Below are positions 36,206-48,703 of a stretch of DNA of 64,000 bases, in pieces; position 1 is the stretch's first letter, and each line of letters opens with the position of its first letter. The stretch spans positions 16,368,001 to 16,432,000 of the forward strand of contig OZ231127.1 of NCBI GenBank assembly GCA_965153355.1, in the 5' to 3' direction. The notes under the pieces are model-generated. The model was not told the DNA's origin, searched no databases, and saw only the letters and a list, made by a program, of their open reading frames with translations. The stretch is from Flaccisagitta enflata. Taxonomy: Eukaryota; Chaetognatha; Sagittoidea; Aphragmophora. Position numbers and translations under genes: made by a program.

Positions 36206-37449
36206 TTGTCATTCCAACTGTCAGTTGTTGGCCAATCTTGGAGGCTTTATATGACTTAATATCAGTCTTGTGTGTTCATCCGTCGACTCGAAGTTTTCTT
36301 GGCCAATAGTCACATTGCTATGAACGTTCATTTTATGCAGCTTTAGAATTGGTCGAAGACGATAATCATTCCATTAATCTGCCTCAATCAATATAAACTA
36401 CTTGTTTATTAGATTGCACCGCACACTTCCAGTAACCAACGGTGAACTTTAATGGATTATTCTAAATTGCATTTTCAGATTTTTCTAATTTTGTTTATTT
36501 TCTTATTTTTATGAACTTAACTTCAGGTTCGATGCATGTGTAAAAGAAATCAAGAAGGCAACAGAGAGAAAAAGGAAGGAAGAAAAGAAAGCGCAAACCA
36601 AGGATATGGATTTTCTTCAGGCTGAAGTTGTGGAAAATGGCAGCTTGTTTCAATCGTTTCAATCGTCATGAAGAAAAAAAAACATTTCTTTTTATCCATC
36701 GCCGAAATGCGGAAAGGAAAGAAATGTTGAAAAACGAGCAAAAACAGGAATTTATTGCATGATAGGTGGAACAATATCCTTCACTATACTCAAACTGAAA
36801 AATATGGAAGAGGGCCTTGTGAGCCCTCACTGACTGGTTACTACAAGCATCACTCCTAGTTTACCATTTAGCAAAACTAACTTGCAAACATCCATTCTGA
36901 GTCTAACCCAAAACACTAATGCTTACCAAAATAGATGTTACAATTACAAGCAAACACAGGATTCGATCATTAGTTTCAAATGTGAACAAACAAAGGAAAT
37001 TATTGGTCGTCTCAATTGCAAACAAACACAGGATTGAATCGTTCGTTTGAAATACGACATCGTAACCATGAAAAGGTCGACACCTGGAATTTGTTTAAAA
37101 AGGAAGCGTGTGGAAGAAATTTATAGGATATAATTGTGCCCATGCAATGTATCATTTAGTGAATCAATGAATGAAAAAAAAAACAACGAACAAATGAACA
37201 AAACAATCAATAAATGAATGGATTAATACATCAACGAATCAGTGAAATAATAAATCCATAAATCAACATCTCAATGAATCAACGAGACTATGCATTGTCA
37301 CATGGGATTACAACGTACAACCACAACTACAACTGTGACGATCTTTCTGTCTTTCCTTTTTCATCTTCATTATCTTTGTTACTAACATGTAACAGTTTTC
37401 TATGAGTATTCACGCTTTTGGTAGTCCACTCATCAGTTAGTCAGTCCGT

Positions 37450-37454
<5 letters not shown>
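36206..37454. other. Unique non-coding sequence
   Basis: A ~35-bp direct repeat (GCAAACAAACACAGGATT, about 36950 and 37018) and AATGAATGAA words (37160-37280). No gene found. Confidence 0.45.

Positions 37455-37530
<76 letters not shown>
37455..37530. repeat. (CT)n microsatellite
   Basis: About 38 CT units. Confidence 0.95.
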
Positions 37531-37534
<4 letters not shown>

Positions 37535-37964
37535 TTCTCATCGTTCTTTTGCCTTCAGAAAACCAAGCTGTAATTCTCCGATATTTTCTTCATTAGTCGT
37601 TTCCTATTGGGCAGCGGCTCCGAAGGGGTCGATGACCTATGCTTTCACACATGGGAATTTTCTCCTTTCTCCTCCTTCTCCTCCTTCTCCTTCTCTGTCC
37701 CCCCCCCCCCACCTCCAGGCCCATATCCCAGCCTCGAGGCCCAAATCCCAGTCTTGAGGTCCAAATCCCAACCTCAAGGCCCAATTCCCATCTTACTATC
37801 TTGGAAAAAATAAAAGTCCAGGACGTTTTGTCATATTTTAGCTTTTAAATATATGATTTGATATTTTTACCAGTAAAGGCGGCTCTCGCCGGCCGGAAAA
37901 AAATCGTAATGTGTTTTTTGTTTTTTTTTCAGCTCCTTCTCTCTTCTCATTATATTCACATGCC

Positions 37965-38117
<153 letters not shown>

Positions 38118-38207
38118 AAATCTAAGCCTCAAGGCCCAAATCCAAGCCTTGGGGCCTAAATCCCAGCCTCGAGGCCCAAATCCAAGCCTCAAAGCCCAAA
38201 TCCCAGC

Positions 38208-38745
38208 CTCCTTCTCTCTCTCCCTCCTCTCTCTCTCTCTCTCGCCCTCTCTCTCCCTCCTTCTCTCCCCCACTCTCTTCCTCCCTCTCTCTCCCTCCCT
38301 CCCTCTCTCCCTCCCTCTCTCCTTCCATCCCTCCCTCCCTCTCTCCCTCCCTCTCTTCTTCCCCCTACCCTCCCTCTTTCCCTCCCTCTCTCCTTCCATC
38401 CCTCCCTCCCTCCCTCTCTTCTCTTCCCCACCCTCCCTCTCTCCCTCCCCCTCTCCCTCTCTCTCACTCCCCCTCTCCCTCTCTCTCCCTCCCCCTCTCC
38501 CTCTTCCTCCCTCTCTTTCTCTCTCCCTCTCTCACTTTCTTCCTCTCTCACTGTCTCTCTCCCTCCCCTCTCCTCTCTCTCTCCCCTCTCTCTCCTCCTT
38601 CCCTCCTCTTTCCCTCCTTTTCTTCCCTCCCTCTCTCTCCTCTCTCCCTCCCTCCCTCTCCCTCCCTCTCCTCTATCCTCCCTCCTCCCCCTCCCTCCCT
38701 CCCTCTCCCTCCCACGCTCCTCCTCACCCTCCCTCCTCGCCTGCC
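38208..38745. repeat. CCCTCTCT-rich pyrimidine array
   Basis: Irregular CCCTCCCTCTCTC units over ~540 bp; frames through it (R/E/G on the minus strand) are artefacts. Confidence 0.92.
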
Positions 38746-38878
38746 CTCTTCTGAACTCATTTTGTTGATGCTGAGGGAGGGCCCCCAAGAGTGGAGATCA
38801 ATAAGAAAAATATAGATATTTAAGAAAAATGCAGAGAAAATGTAAGAAAATAAAAAAAGATGTGTCGAATTTGACGGT

Positions 38879-38985
38879 TTACCGTCGCGGTCAGTCTGTC
38901 CGTCCCTCCGTCGGAGACATTCTTTGAATTGCGAGCGGTTTTTCGCAACTGTCTGCAACTGTGATGCCCTGTATCCGGCCCTGTT
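38879..38985 (-). mobile_element. HE-1-like element, decayed
   Basis: ACCGTCGCGGT hairpin-like start, CTGTCCGTCCCTCCGTC, GGTTTTTCGCAACTG, and 5' end TGTATCCGGCCCTGTTT. Confidence 0.55.
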
Positions 38986-39057
38986 TCTGCAATTCTGCTA
39001 TGAGGTGCGACAACTTTTTTGGGGGGATAAACCTACACATGGAAGTAAGAACAGGTC

Positions 39058-39652
39058 AAATAGTCGCAAAACCGTTAGATGGTCAGCGGTAACCGTTGTC
39101 CCTATGTTAGTGTATGTCATTGTGTGATGGTGAGAGGGGCAGCGGCCCCAAAGGGGCCGATGACCTATGCTTTGTAAGTTATGAGGCTTGAGGCTAGGAT
39201 TTGAGCTTTGAAGCTGAGATTTGAGCCTCAAGGCAATCTAAGCCTCAAGGTTGAGCTTGAATTTGAGCCTGGAGGCTGGGATTTGAGTTTCAAGGCTGGG
39301 ATTTTAGCCTCAAGGCTGAGATTTGAGCCTCAAGGCTGGGATTGTTTGAGTTGGAGTTGTGACTTTGGGCAGGGATTTGAGCTTGGAAGCTGTATTTGAG
39401 CTTGAGAGGCTAGGATTTGGGCTAGGCTGGGATTTGTGAGACTGGGTTGAACCTGGGGGCCAGGTTTGAGCCTCGAGGCTGGGATTTGAGCCTCAAGGCT
39501 GGGATTTGGAGAGGCACTTTGAAGGCGGGGATTTTAGCCTCAGAAGCTAGGATTTGGGTCTCGAGACTGGGATTTTGGGCCTTGAGCAGGAGGCGGAGGA
39601 GGAGAATTTCCTATGTGTGAAAGCATAGGTCATCAGCCTTAGGCCCCAAGCC
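39058..39652 (+). mobile_element. HE-6b element nested in HE-7
   Basis: 5' AAATAGTCGCAAAACCG, GGTCAGCGGTAACCG, arm GGGGCAGCGGCCCC with GACCTATGCTTTG. The interior is TTTGAGCCTCAAGGCTGGGA units. The right arm GTGTGAAAGCATAGGTCATC ends decayed. Confidence 0.7.
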
Positions 39653-39722
39653 CTAAAGGGAAACATTAATTCCTAACCCGGAACTCAAAAAATCGAAAAA
39701 CGTTTTTCGATTTTTTTCCCAA

Positions 39723-40213
39723 TAAAAATTGATGACCAAAATGAAGTTGATAAATAGGGCTAGCAAATAGCGCCAAGCAGAGACTCATAGCTTTTTTCGT
39801 TTAGATTTTACATCAAAATAAGTGAAAATGTTGATTATATTCTATGGACAGAAAACTTGATGGGATTTAAACACATGAAGTTTTGTTACAGTGTCGCTCT
39901 GATATGCAAAATTTCAAAGGAAAATCGGTGACTATTTTGAAGCTATAAATCAGGACTATTCATTACCTCCAAGCAGAGACTCATAGCTCAATTTGTTTGG
40001 ATTCTACATTAAAAAGAGTGGGAATATTAATTCTCAAATATTGTGAAAAATTGTGTGGAGGCATTTTTCTTCAAAATGGTTTGATACTCTTTTCCATGGC
40101 ATACCCTTACAGATCAAAGCGGTTTTAAACTCTGAAAAGGTATCTCCAAATACTAGGCTAACAAATATAGTCATAATCTGATCAGTTTGAAATAAAATCA
40201 TTCTTTATCCAGA
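39723..40213. other. AT-rich sequence with a ~60-bp direct repeat
   Basis: CAAGCAGAGACTCATAGCT with following TTTAGATTTTACAT occurs at 39772 and 39970. The complement of 39755-39790 resembles the HE-7 interior block with TTTGGCGCCAAATG. Confidence 0.55.
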
Positions 40214-40657
40214 TGGACTTTTATTTTTTCCAAGATAGTATAGCCAAAATCCTATCTTTGAGGCCCAAATTCCAGCCTCAAGGGATTTGGACCTCAAGAC
40301 TGGGATTTGGGCCTCGAGGCTGGGATATGGGCTTCAAGGCTGAGATATGGGCCTGGAGGTTGGGGGGGGGGGGAAGATGGAGGAGGAGGAGGAGGAGAAG
40401 GGGGAGGAGGAGAAAATTACACTGTGTGAAAGCATAGGTCATCAACCCCTTTTGGGCCGCTGCCCTGCTCTCCCCACAACTTCAACCACAACCTACTAAG
40501 GCAGGGCACAGGTACCGCTGACCATCTAACACTTTTTCAACTATTTCTTTTTCTTTTACTGAGTCTTTTTCACAATTTTTTTATCCTTAAGACTTGGCTT
40601 TTAACTAAAAGCAACAAGTCGGAATCACAATCTAGCCTGGTTCTGGTCTTTTTCTCC

Positions 40658-41041
40658 TTTTGGGCAGCGGCCCAAAAGGGGCCGATGACCTATGCTTTCA
40701 CACAGGGCAAATTTCTCCTCCTTCTCCTCCTTCTTCTCCTTCTCCTTCGTACCCCCCCCATCCCAGCCTCAAGGCCCAAATCCCTGCCTTAAGGCCCAAA
40801 TCCCAGCCTCAAGGCCCAAATCTCAGCCTTGAGGCACTAATTCCAACCTTGAGGCTCAAATTCCTGCCTCTAAGCTCAAATCCCAGCTTCAAGGCCCCGA
40901 TTCCAGCCTCCAGGCTCAAATAAAAACAGCATAGGTCATCGGCTCCTTCGGGGCCGCTGCCCCTCTCACCATCTCACACCCTCATACACTCACTTAGGGG
41001 CAACGGGTACCGCTGACCATCTAACGCTTTTGCGACCATTT
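40658..41041 (-). mobile_element. HE-6b foldback element, complete
   Basis: Left arm TGGGCAGCGGCCCAAAAGGG and GACCTATGCTTTCACAC; interior CAAGGCCCAAATCCCAGCCT minisatellite (40765-40920); right arm CATAGGTCATCGGCTCC; then GGCAACGGGTACCGCTGACC and the 5' end GAAATGGTCGCAAAAGCG on the minus strand. (TTC)n adjoins the 5' end. Confidence 0.8.
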
Positions 41042-41282
41042 CTTCTTCTTCTTCTTTTTCTTTTTCTTCTTCTTCTTCTTCTTCTTCTTCTTCTTCTTCT
41101 TCTTCTTCTTCTTCTTCTTTTTCTTCTTCTTCTTCTTCTTCGCTTTCTTCTTCTTCTTCTTCTTCCTCATCTTCTTCTTCTTCTTCTTCTTCTTCTTCTT
41201 CTTCTTCTTCTTCTTCTTCTTCTTCTTCTTCTTCTTCTTCTTCTTCTTCTTCTTTTTCTTCTTCTTCTTCTTCTTTTTTCAC
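41042..41282. repeat. (TTC)n microsatellite
   Basis: ~240 bp with TTTTTC and CGC interruptions; poly-E/L frames are artefacts. Confidence 0.95.
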
Positions 41283-41696
41283 CTCTTTACCTTCTTGTAG
41301 ACGCATCAGCCTTCCCTCGTCGCGTGTGGTCAGGCCTCTACAAGCCACATGAGCCAATAGACTAGGGAAGAGTTACAGAGAAGCACCCACAAACTAACGA
41401 GTCACCGACAGACAGGCGGCGAAAAGTAACGAATCAGCCGATAGAGACTGACGATTCTTCTGAGCTGTAACTTGATGACCTGTTTCTTACGTTTTCATGT
41501 AATGTCTATGCGTTTCCCGAATTATCAAGATGTCTTTCTGATTACCGCACAAGCATATTGGTTCTGAATGTTTCACCTGCGCTGATTCGTCTACGGCATT
41601 CGACCTTTTCGCTCCCGATTTAACGACAATACTAACTTTGGAGCATCAAAGAGTACACCATTCACCTTTACCGCTCGCTTCTTTCTGCGTCATCTT
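41283..41696. other. Non-coding, no recognised feature
   Basis: CGTCGCGTGTGGTCAGGCC at about 41318 may be HE-1 debris. Confidence 0.4.
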
Positions 41697-41832
41697 ATGC
41701 TTCTTCTTCTTCTTATGCTTCTTCTTCTTCTTCTTCGTCTTCTTCTTCTTCTTCTTCTTCTTCTTCTTCTTCTTCTTCTTCTTCTTCTTCTTCTTCTTCT
41801 TCTTCTTCTTCTTCTTCTTCTTCTTCTTCTTC
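41697..41832. repeat. (TTC)n microsatellite
   Basis: CTTCTT array with ATG interruptions at the left. Confidence 0.95.
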
Positions 41833-42699
41833 ATTTTGTTTTTACTAAAGATTCGCTGTTCCGGGGTAATGATGGAAACTGACAAATCCAAGGATTTGTA
41901 CCAATATCATATCAGTATTACAAATAACACGATTAGATGTGTAAAAGATTTGGCAACATTTTGTAAAAATCTTATACAACATTTTCAATTAGTCTTTGTC
42001 AACAAGAATTAGGCGCAGATATAATGGTCAGGTAGTTATAGATATCATAAATAGGCAGCAAGAATCCATGAATGAAGATCTAGGAGGGCAGGAACTGTTC
42101 AGCTACAGTGGTCATGAAGATATAAGCTTTAATAAAGAAAGGAAAAATATAGGGGACTTTCAGACTTGTTTTGGAATTCCTATTCAGTTCCTTAACCAAA
42201 TGTTAGGTTAGTATGATTGTCTCGCTTCAATGATTGATACCCCTCTTCCCCTCTACCCCTCTTCATTGATCAATTAGGTATCCAAAATTAGATGTCGTAC
42301 TCAACTATGTGATTGCTATCCTTAGCTATCACTTGCTGGTAAAAATTCCACAAAATTAGAAAGTTTATCTAGAGCATAACTCCTTTCTACAAAAAGCAGG
42401 AATGTCCGTATGAAATACTGTACATTTCATCACTTAGTAGAACTAATTTAGTTGCTACATTTCAAATTTCATATCAGTTTTCAGTTAACTAAAAGTGAGG
42501 TTTTTAAGCTTTAATGTTTTTGCTAAATTTATTGCACACTCTGTTATTACCAGGCATTCAATAAAGAAAGTATTCTACAGTTTTCTACTGTTCTCTGAAA
42601 AGAGGTCCACAGAAAGTTATTATTTTTCATTCATCACTCGCGGCTGGTATCAACTTTTGCAGAATCCGTCATTGTTTTGGTTATCTCATTCAATACGAA
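41833..42699. other. Unique sequence, no recognised gene
   Basis: Two short + frames (41833-42012 and 41996-42211) show no domain I recognise. CAAATTTCATATCAGTTTTC at about 42462 belongs to the dispersed motif noted at 22.4 kb. Confidence 0.4.
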
Positions 42700-42859
<160 letters not shown>

Positions 42860-43070
42860 GGTTAAACAACCTAGTTTAAATAACAGACAACATATTCATT
42901 TAATTACGGATTAAACAGGCAACGCCCGCGCACTTTTAATCGATTTCCTCGTTTAATCGCATTACGTCGCCTCGTGTTTATGCTTCAAGGCCAACGCTCC
43001 ACGAGTCGACTTTCCTCGCTTCTTCCGTTTTTTAACTGTTCTACCGTCCGTTTTTACAGCGTTATATTTT

Positions 43071-43330
43071 AGTTGCAAACTCACTTTGTTAGCTCATTGG
43101 TCCGCCTGTTCGTTCGTCTGTTTGTCCGTCCCTCGCTCCGTGATGTTCGACTCCGTGATGTTCGACTCTGTATGTCAACCGGTTACAGGATGTGTTGGTA
43201 ACAATTAGTTTTTTTTTTTCTTTGCGGTTTATTGGGGACGTTTGTGTTACTGCCTTGAATACATTTTGTCATTGCTGTCACTGCCCACCTCTTTTGCCAC
43301 TATCCACCCGCCCACGGCTTTGAAGTCATA
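43071..43330 (-). mobile_element. HE-1/HE-3-like element, decayed
   Basis: AGTTGCAAACTCACT hairpin trace, GTTCGTCTGTTTGTCCGTCC core, then CACTGCCCACC and CCGCCCACGG. The 5' tag is missing. Confidence 0.42.
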
Positions 43331-43621
43331 CATCATGACTCGTTTCTCTCCTCGTCGTTGATTCCTATTTCCTTTCTTCTTTTGCGTAGTATACTTGTTC
43401 TTGTGTCTATACTTTGGTGACCGACAGTTTGAGTGTCTTAACAGTAGGCGAACATTGTCTGTCTGTCTGTCTGTCTCTCTTCGTAAACCAATTTTTGCTG
43501 GACTTCAGATTCAGCGTATGCTCTTAAGTTTTAAGCCTATCCCATCGCTTCTATCCATTCGATAGCCTCGCCCTGCAAATATCTTCTAAAAGCTTGTCTG
43601 TCCGCTAGCCCCTTGGTTTTT

Positions 43622-43779
43622 AGTCACGGACACGCGACTCTACATCTTGCCGTGTCGGTCGGTAGGTCGGTCGGTAGGTCCGTCGGTCCGTCCGTCACAT
43701 TTTTGAATTCCGAGCGTTTTTCGCATTACGGCTCCTGCCCAACCGTCCGCGACTGGATTGCCGTGTATCCGGCCTTGTT
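43622..43779 (-). mobile_element. HE-1 element, complete (158 bp), GGAC-loop variant
   Basis: Hairpin AGTCACGGACACGCGACT, (GGTC/GGTAGGTC)n, GGCTCCTGCCCA, subterminal GTCCGCGACT and 5' end CCGGCCTTGTTT. The GGAC word occurs in both the hairpin and the 5' motif. Confidence 0.82.
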
Positions 43780-44600
43780 TTACCCTTCCGCACTGGGGGG
43801 GTCGGTATCAACCTACTTTGGAATTGCCAATCGGACATATCACCAGACCATGCGCAATCACAAAACAACCTGAGAACTATAAGGAAAAGTTCATGAGATT
43901 TTATCATTTATAGTCGTGCCAACCCTACCTTTCCCATAGTAAAGTATAGGAGCTTCCTCTTCCTCTTCCTTCTCCCTATTCATTACAATGTAAATAAGGG
44001 GTGTGGCACGACTGTAAATGATATGGTGTGACTCCTTTTTCCTTTCACATATGTTTATATATCGTTTTTGTGCACACTTTGGTCATATGTCCGACTGGCA
44101 TTTCCAAAGTTCGTTGTTACCGACCCCCCCATTCCGCACGACCACTGGTTTTTCGTCCATCCGCATGTCCATGTTATATGTGTTTATTACGCGATCGTAC
44201 CTGCACCTGTAGTATTTTGTAGTATCTTGTACAATTGTATTTCCGCCGGTCCGTCTACTATTTCGTTTAGTTTCAATTTCCGCCTTTGGTCGCCATGAGT
44301 ATTTTAGATAACAACGTTTCCATTGGCCTACTGCTCGACCCTTTCACCTTGGCAAGCCTCGTAGGCGTTAATGTAAAAAAAAAGGTGATGAATGTTGGTG
44401 ACCTTAGCCACATGATAACGTTATCTTCACCTCAGCGCGTTTCCCACTTTTTCTTCCTTGTTTACAATAAGAGCAATTTACGTGTAAACGCATGTACTTG
44501 GCGTAGCAACCGACGTTGAGAGCGCTCTGACAGCTCTAGAATGGCAGTTGCCGCGATAATCAAATCACAAGAGAGAGGCAAAGAAATCTCTGAAAAGGAA

Positions 44601-44604
<4 letters not shown>
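43780..44604. other. Unique non-coding sequence
   Basis: CTTCCTCTTCC near 43955 only; no gene recognised. Confidence 0.45.
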
Positions 44605-44698
<94 letters not shown>

Positions 44699-44700
44699 GA
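44605..44700. repeat. (GA)n then (GACA)n
   Basis: About 37 GA units followed by GACAGACAGACA. Confidence 0.95.
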
Positions 44701-45063
44701 CCAAAACGACAGACAGACAAACAGACACGCTGATAAATGGAAAAGTATTCAACCACCATTTTTCCCATCGATTCATGGTTGAAGTTTTCCCTTTTGCCAT
44801 TTTTGTGCTTCTCGCATTTTTCGTATTTCTCACTTGCTCTATTTAAATCCGTATTTCAAATTCCCACAGGCAATTCACGAATCGCGAATCAGGAATAAGT
44901 CCCGAGTCTCTCCAACCCTTTTTCAGCTTCATCCAACAGCCAAGTTTCTTTTCTTACTCCCTCATTGTTATGGGGGCGGATTTGACTATGAGTGAAGGCG
45001 CGCACACAAAAAAACAAGGCCAAGAGATGTCCAATAGATGCGTCCTCTTTAGACGTAAGATAT

Positions 45064-45646
45064 TATGGGTGTAAACCAGCAGAAATCCCAATTTTCACAC
45101 TTCAAAATGATATCACTGTAGCACTAATAGGAAATCCATTGAGATGTAAAAATTCCAGCTGCTGACTGCTCAAACATTGTTCTTTCACTCAACCTAGTCA
45201 AATTTGTTCAATCTTTCCATTAACACCTCCATTTAGACCCAGAAAGTTTACACATACTGACTGACAACCCTCACACCAAGGCTAAAATCTTGCCTCACAA
45301 CGATTGCAGGCCCCAAATCTTTTTAACACTATCAACAGAATGGCCGCAGACAGCAATTCTATGAGTTTAAAGGAATTCCACGCGGCCACAGTGGAGCAAT
45401 CTCATTTCATATCTTAAAATCGATAAAAATCAATGTTTTTGCATACTACTGACGTCTTAGAAATGACGCTCTAGTCCATGTCCAAATCGGTTTTTGAGCG
45501 GGGTCATTTGTTTTTAAACCTAGAGAGGGAGTCACTACAGCCGTTTCAACATGATCTAAGATTTTGAGAGCAACGAATATAGGAAAAAGAACAATGAGAA
45601 CTGAGACGTAGGGAAACGCCTTAATTTGAAGATGGCTTTCACTCTT
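45064..45646 (+). repeat. 583-bp direct repeat, copy 1
   Basis: Identical to 45803-46385 except about five substitutions by eye. Begins TATGGGTGTAAACCAGCAG and ends GATGGCTTTCACTCTT. No gene. Confidence 0.95.
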
Positions 45647-45802
45647 TAAACAGTTTTGAGATGTAGACTTTTTGTCAAAAAATGAAAAAAAATGTCATTT
45701 TTCAGAATTTTATTTCAATTTCTATCATAATCAAGCTATAAATCAAAATAAAATACCTTAAAACAGTTTTTTAAAAAAAATTTCATGTCACCTTGCCCCT
45801 TA

Positions 45803-46385
45803 TATGGGTGTAAACCAGCAGAAATCCCAATTTTCACACTTCAAAATGATATCACTGTAGCCCTACTAGGAAATCCATTGAGATGTAAAAATTCCAGCTG
45901 CTGACTGCTCAAACATTGTTCTTTCACTGAACCTAGTCAAATTTGTTCAATCTTTCCATTAACACCTCCATTTAGACCCAGAAAGTTTACACATACTGAC
46001 TGACAACCCTCACACCGAGGCTAAAATCTTGCCTCACAACGATTGCAGGCCCCAAATCTTTTTAACACTATCAACAGAATGGCCGCAGACAGCAATTCTA
46101 TGAGTTTAAAGGAATTCCACGCGGCCACAGTGGAGCAATCTCATTTCATATCTTAAAATCGATAAAAATCAATGTTTTTGCATACTACTGACGTCTTAGA
46201 AATGACGCTCTAGTCCATGTCCAAATCGGTTTGTGAGCGGGGTCATTTGTTTTTAAACCTAGAGAGGGAGTCACTACAGCCGTTTCAACATGATCTAAGA
46301 TTTTGAGAGCAACGAATATAGGAAAAAGAACAATGAGAACTGAGACGTAGGGAAACGCCTTAATTTGAAGATGGCTTTCACTCTT
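45803..46385 (+). repeat. 583-bp direct repeat, copy 2
   Basis: Second copy, offset 739 bp; a 156-bp AT-rich spacer lies between the copies. Sequence after the two copies differs, so it is not a simple 739-bp tandem. Confidence 0.95.
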
Positions 46386-46470
46386 ATCATACAAATTATT
46401 AAGATACAAAGATATTAAGATATAATGATATGAAAATATAAAGATTCAGAGATATCGAGATAAAGCGAAA
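46386..46470. repeat. AGATATAAAGAT degenerate repeat
   Basis: AAGATA-type units between the duplication and the C-rich minisatellite. Confidence 0.65.
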
Positions 46471-46487
46471 AATATAAACTGATTCCT

Positions 46488-47690
46488 CTCCCCCCCCCCC
46501 CACGCCTCTCCACCCCTCCCCCCCCTCCCCACCAGGCCTGAGCGATTGTATTGGGTATTGTTATTGGGTTTACAATATTCTTGTGTATTGGGTTTTCCCA
46601 ATACATGTAGTTTATTTTGTATTTTTTCCAATACAATACAATACTATACAATATTACAAAAAAGCTGACCTGAGGAAAATGAAATATATGAGAGAAGGAG
46701 ATGAAGAGGAAGAGGAAAAGCATACCTAGGTCTGAGGGAGAACAAAAGAAGTGGAAAAGGTGAGAGATAAAAGGAGAAGAGGAGGATTTGCTGAGAGTAA
46801 AAGTGGGTGAGGGATGAAAAGAGGAAGATGAAGAAGAATTTATGACAGATTAAGTGGGTTGGAAATATAGACAAAGAAGAAGAAGAGGAAGAATAAAAAT
46901 CTATAAAAGAAACAATCAGTGGTCAGAAGCTTGAAGGATGAAGAGGAGGAAGAGGAATAAAATAAAGAATCTATAGGAGAGAGAGAGAAAGAGACAGGGA
47001 AAGATAATAAAAAACAGACAATAAAAAAGACAATCAGATCTAGACAAAAAAAGAAACAAATAGATAAGTGTAAAACAAAAAAAAATATTAAGGATAAAGA
47101 CAGAATAACAAAAAATGAAATAAAACTTTTATCAAAATAAAAAAAGATGAGAAATATTTTCAGCTTTTCTATAAAACAAAATATTTATTTGATGATTAAG
47201 ATTATTAAGATTTTTTTTTTTATATTATTAGTATATGATCTAACTATAATTACCTTGATATATATTACTACTTATTACTTATTATAAAAACTATATAAAA
47301 TCAAATGTATATATTGTATTGTATTGTATGCTATGATAATGTATTGTATACAATTTCAATGAGTATTGTATTGTATTGGTATTGTATTGTATTGTCCCAA
47401 TACATGGAAGTATTGTATTGGTATTGTATAGTTGACGAAAATGCTATATAGCTAAGGCCTGCTCCCCACTCCTTCCCCCACGCCTCCCCACCCCTCCCCC
47501 CACGCCTCTCTACCCCTCCCCCCAACCCCTCCCCACCCCTCCCCTTCCCTCCCCCACGCCTACCCACCCCTCCCCCCACGCCTCCCCACCCCTCCCCCCT
47601 ACGCCTCCCCACCCCTCCCCCCATGTCTCCCCACCCCTCCCCCGACCCTCCCCCCACGCCTCCCCACACCCCCCGCCTCATCCTCACGAA
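46488..47690. repeat. CCCCACGCCTCCCCACCCCT minisatellite split by H3
   Basis: C-rich 20-bp-like units at 46488-46532 and 47462-47690; the element H3 sits between. Confidence 0.85.
46533..47461. mobile_element. H-type (hAT-like) foldback H3, 929 bp, with 8-bp target duplication
   Basis: The ends are CAGGCCTGAGC and GCTAAGGCCTG. CTCCCCAC flanks it exactly on both sides (46525-46532, 47462-47469), within a C-rich minisatellite. The outer parts are inverted arrays of TATTGTATTGG-like units; the centre (46680-47150) is purine-rich. No coding capacity. It is nested inside the HE-5 candidate. Confidence 0.82.
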
Positions 47691-47694
47691 GAGA

Positions 47695-48180
47695 AATGAA
47701 GGGACTTGGAGAGACATGGAGAGATATGGAGAGACATGAAGAGACATGAGAAAACATGAGGAGACATAAGAGACATATAGAGACATGAAGAGACATAAGA
47801 GACATAAGGGACCTAAGAGATATGAGAGATATAAGAGACATAAGAGATATAAGAGACATAAGAGATATAAGAGATATAAGAGACATAAGAGACATAAGAG
47901 ACATATGAGACATATAGGAGACATAAGAGACATAAGAGACATATAAGAGACGTTTAGGAGACAAAAGAGACAAAGAGACATAAGAGACATAAGAGACATA
48001 AGAGACATAAGAGACCTAAGATACATAAGAGAAATAAGAGACATAAGAGACCTAAGATACATAAGAGAAGTAACATACATAAGAGATATAAGAGACATAT
48101 AGGAGACATATGAGACATATAGGAGACAAAAGAGACAAAAGAGACAAAAGAGACGAAAGAGATGAAAGAGACAATAGAAA
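47695..48180. repeat. AGAGACATA array
   Basis: 9-bp-like AGAGACATA units with CCTAAGAG and AGGAGACATA variants over ~480 bp. Confidence 0.9.
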
Positions 48181-48507
48181 TTTAAGAAACAAGAAGATAC
48201 ATGAAGACAAATGAAGAAAAAACCTTGAAAATCGCGTTTTGAAATTTTCGCGTGACGGACATTCAGACAGACCTACCGACCAAGGAACACACCCTCTTAT
48301 AGAGATGCGAGGACGCATCTAAAAACCGTCTGCATGTAGGTTTGGACGCAAAGGGTTCTCTACATAAAAGGAAGGAAAACTATCGCCGTAAAACTAAGTT
48401 TTCCATTGGTTGTAATTGTATTCTGTTGATTTCATTCTCGCTCTCGTTTTCCATCTATGAATGAAATTATGAAGAAATGCCAAAGATACTAGATGGGAAA
48501 CAAAGAG

Positions 48508-48703
<196 letters not shown>

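Larger units (their letters stand above)
45013..48320 (+). mobile_element. Candidate 3.3-kb HE-5 element
   Basis: 5' AACAAGGCCAAGAGATGTCC with the subterminal AGATGCGTCCTCT (45036-45048), 23 nt in. 3' GACAGACCTACCGACC, then CTCTTATAG and the hairpin AGATGCGAGGACGCATCT (48303-48320) followed by AAAAACC. The subterminal motif is a 12-nt match to the hairpin complement. In between are a 583-bp duplication, AT-rich units, the H3 element in a C-rich minisatellite and an AGAGACATA array. That both ends belong to one element is inference. Confidence 0.55.

Noticed and set aside
41638-42211. Two short + frames near 42 kb as exons
   Set aside because: One begins in a (TTC)n poly-Phe tract; the other shows no motif; no convincing splice sites linking them.
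45064-46385. LTR retrotransposon with two 583-bp LTRs
   Set aside because: The 156-bp interior has no gag/pol, no primer-binding site or polypurine tract, and the repeats lack TG...CA ends.
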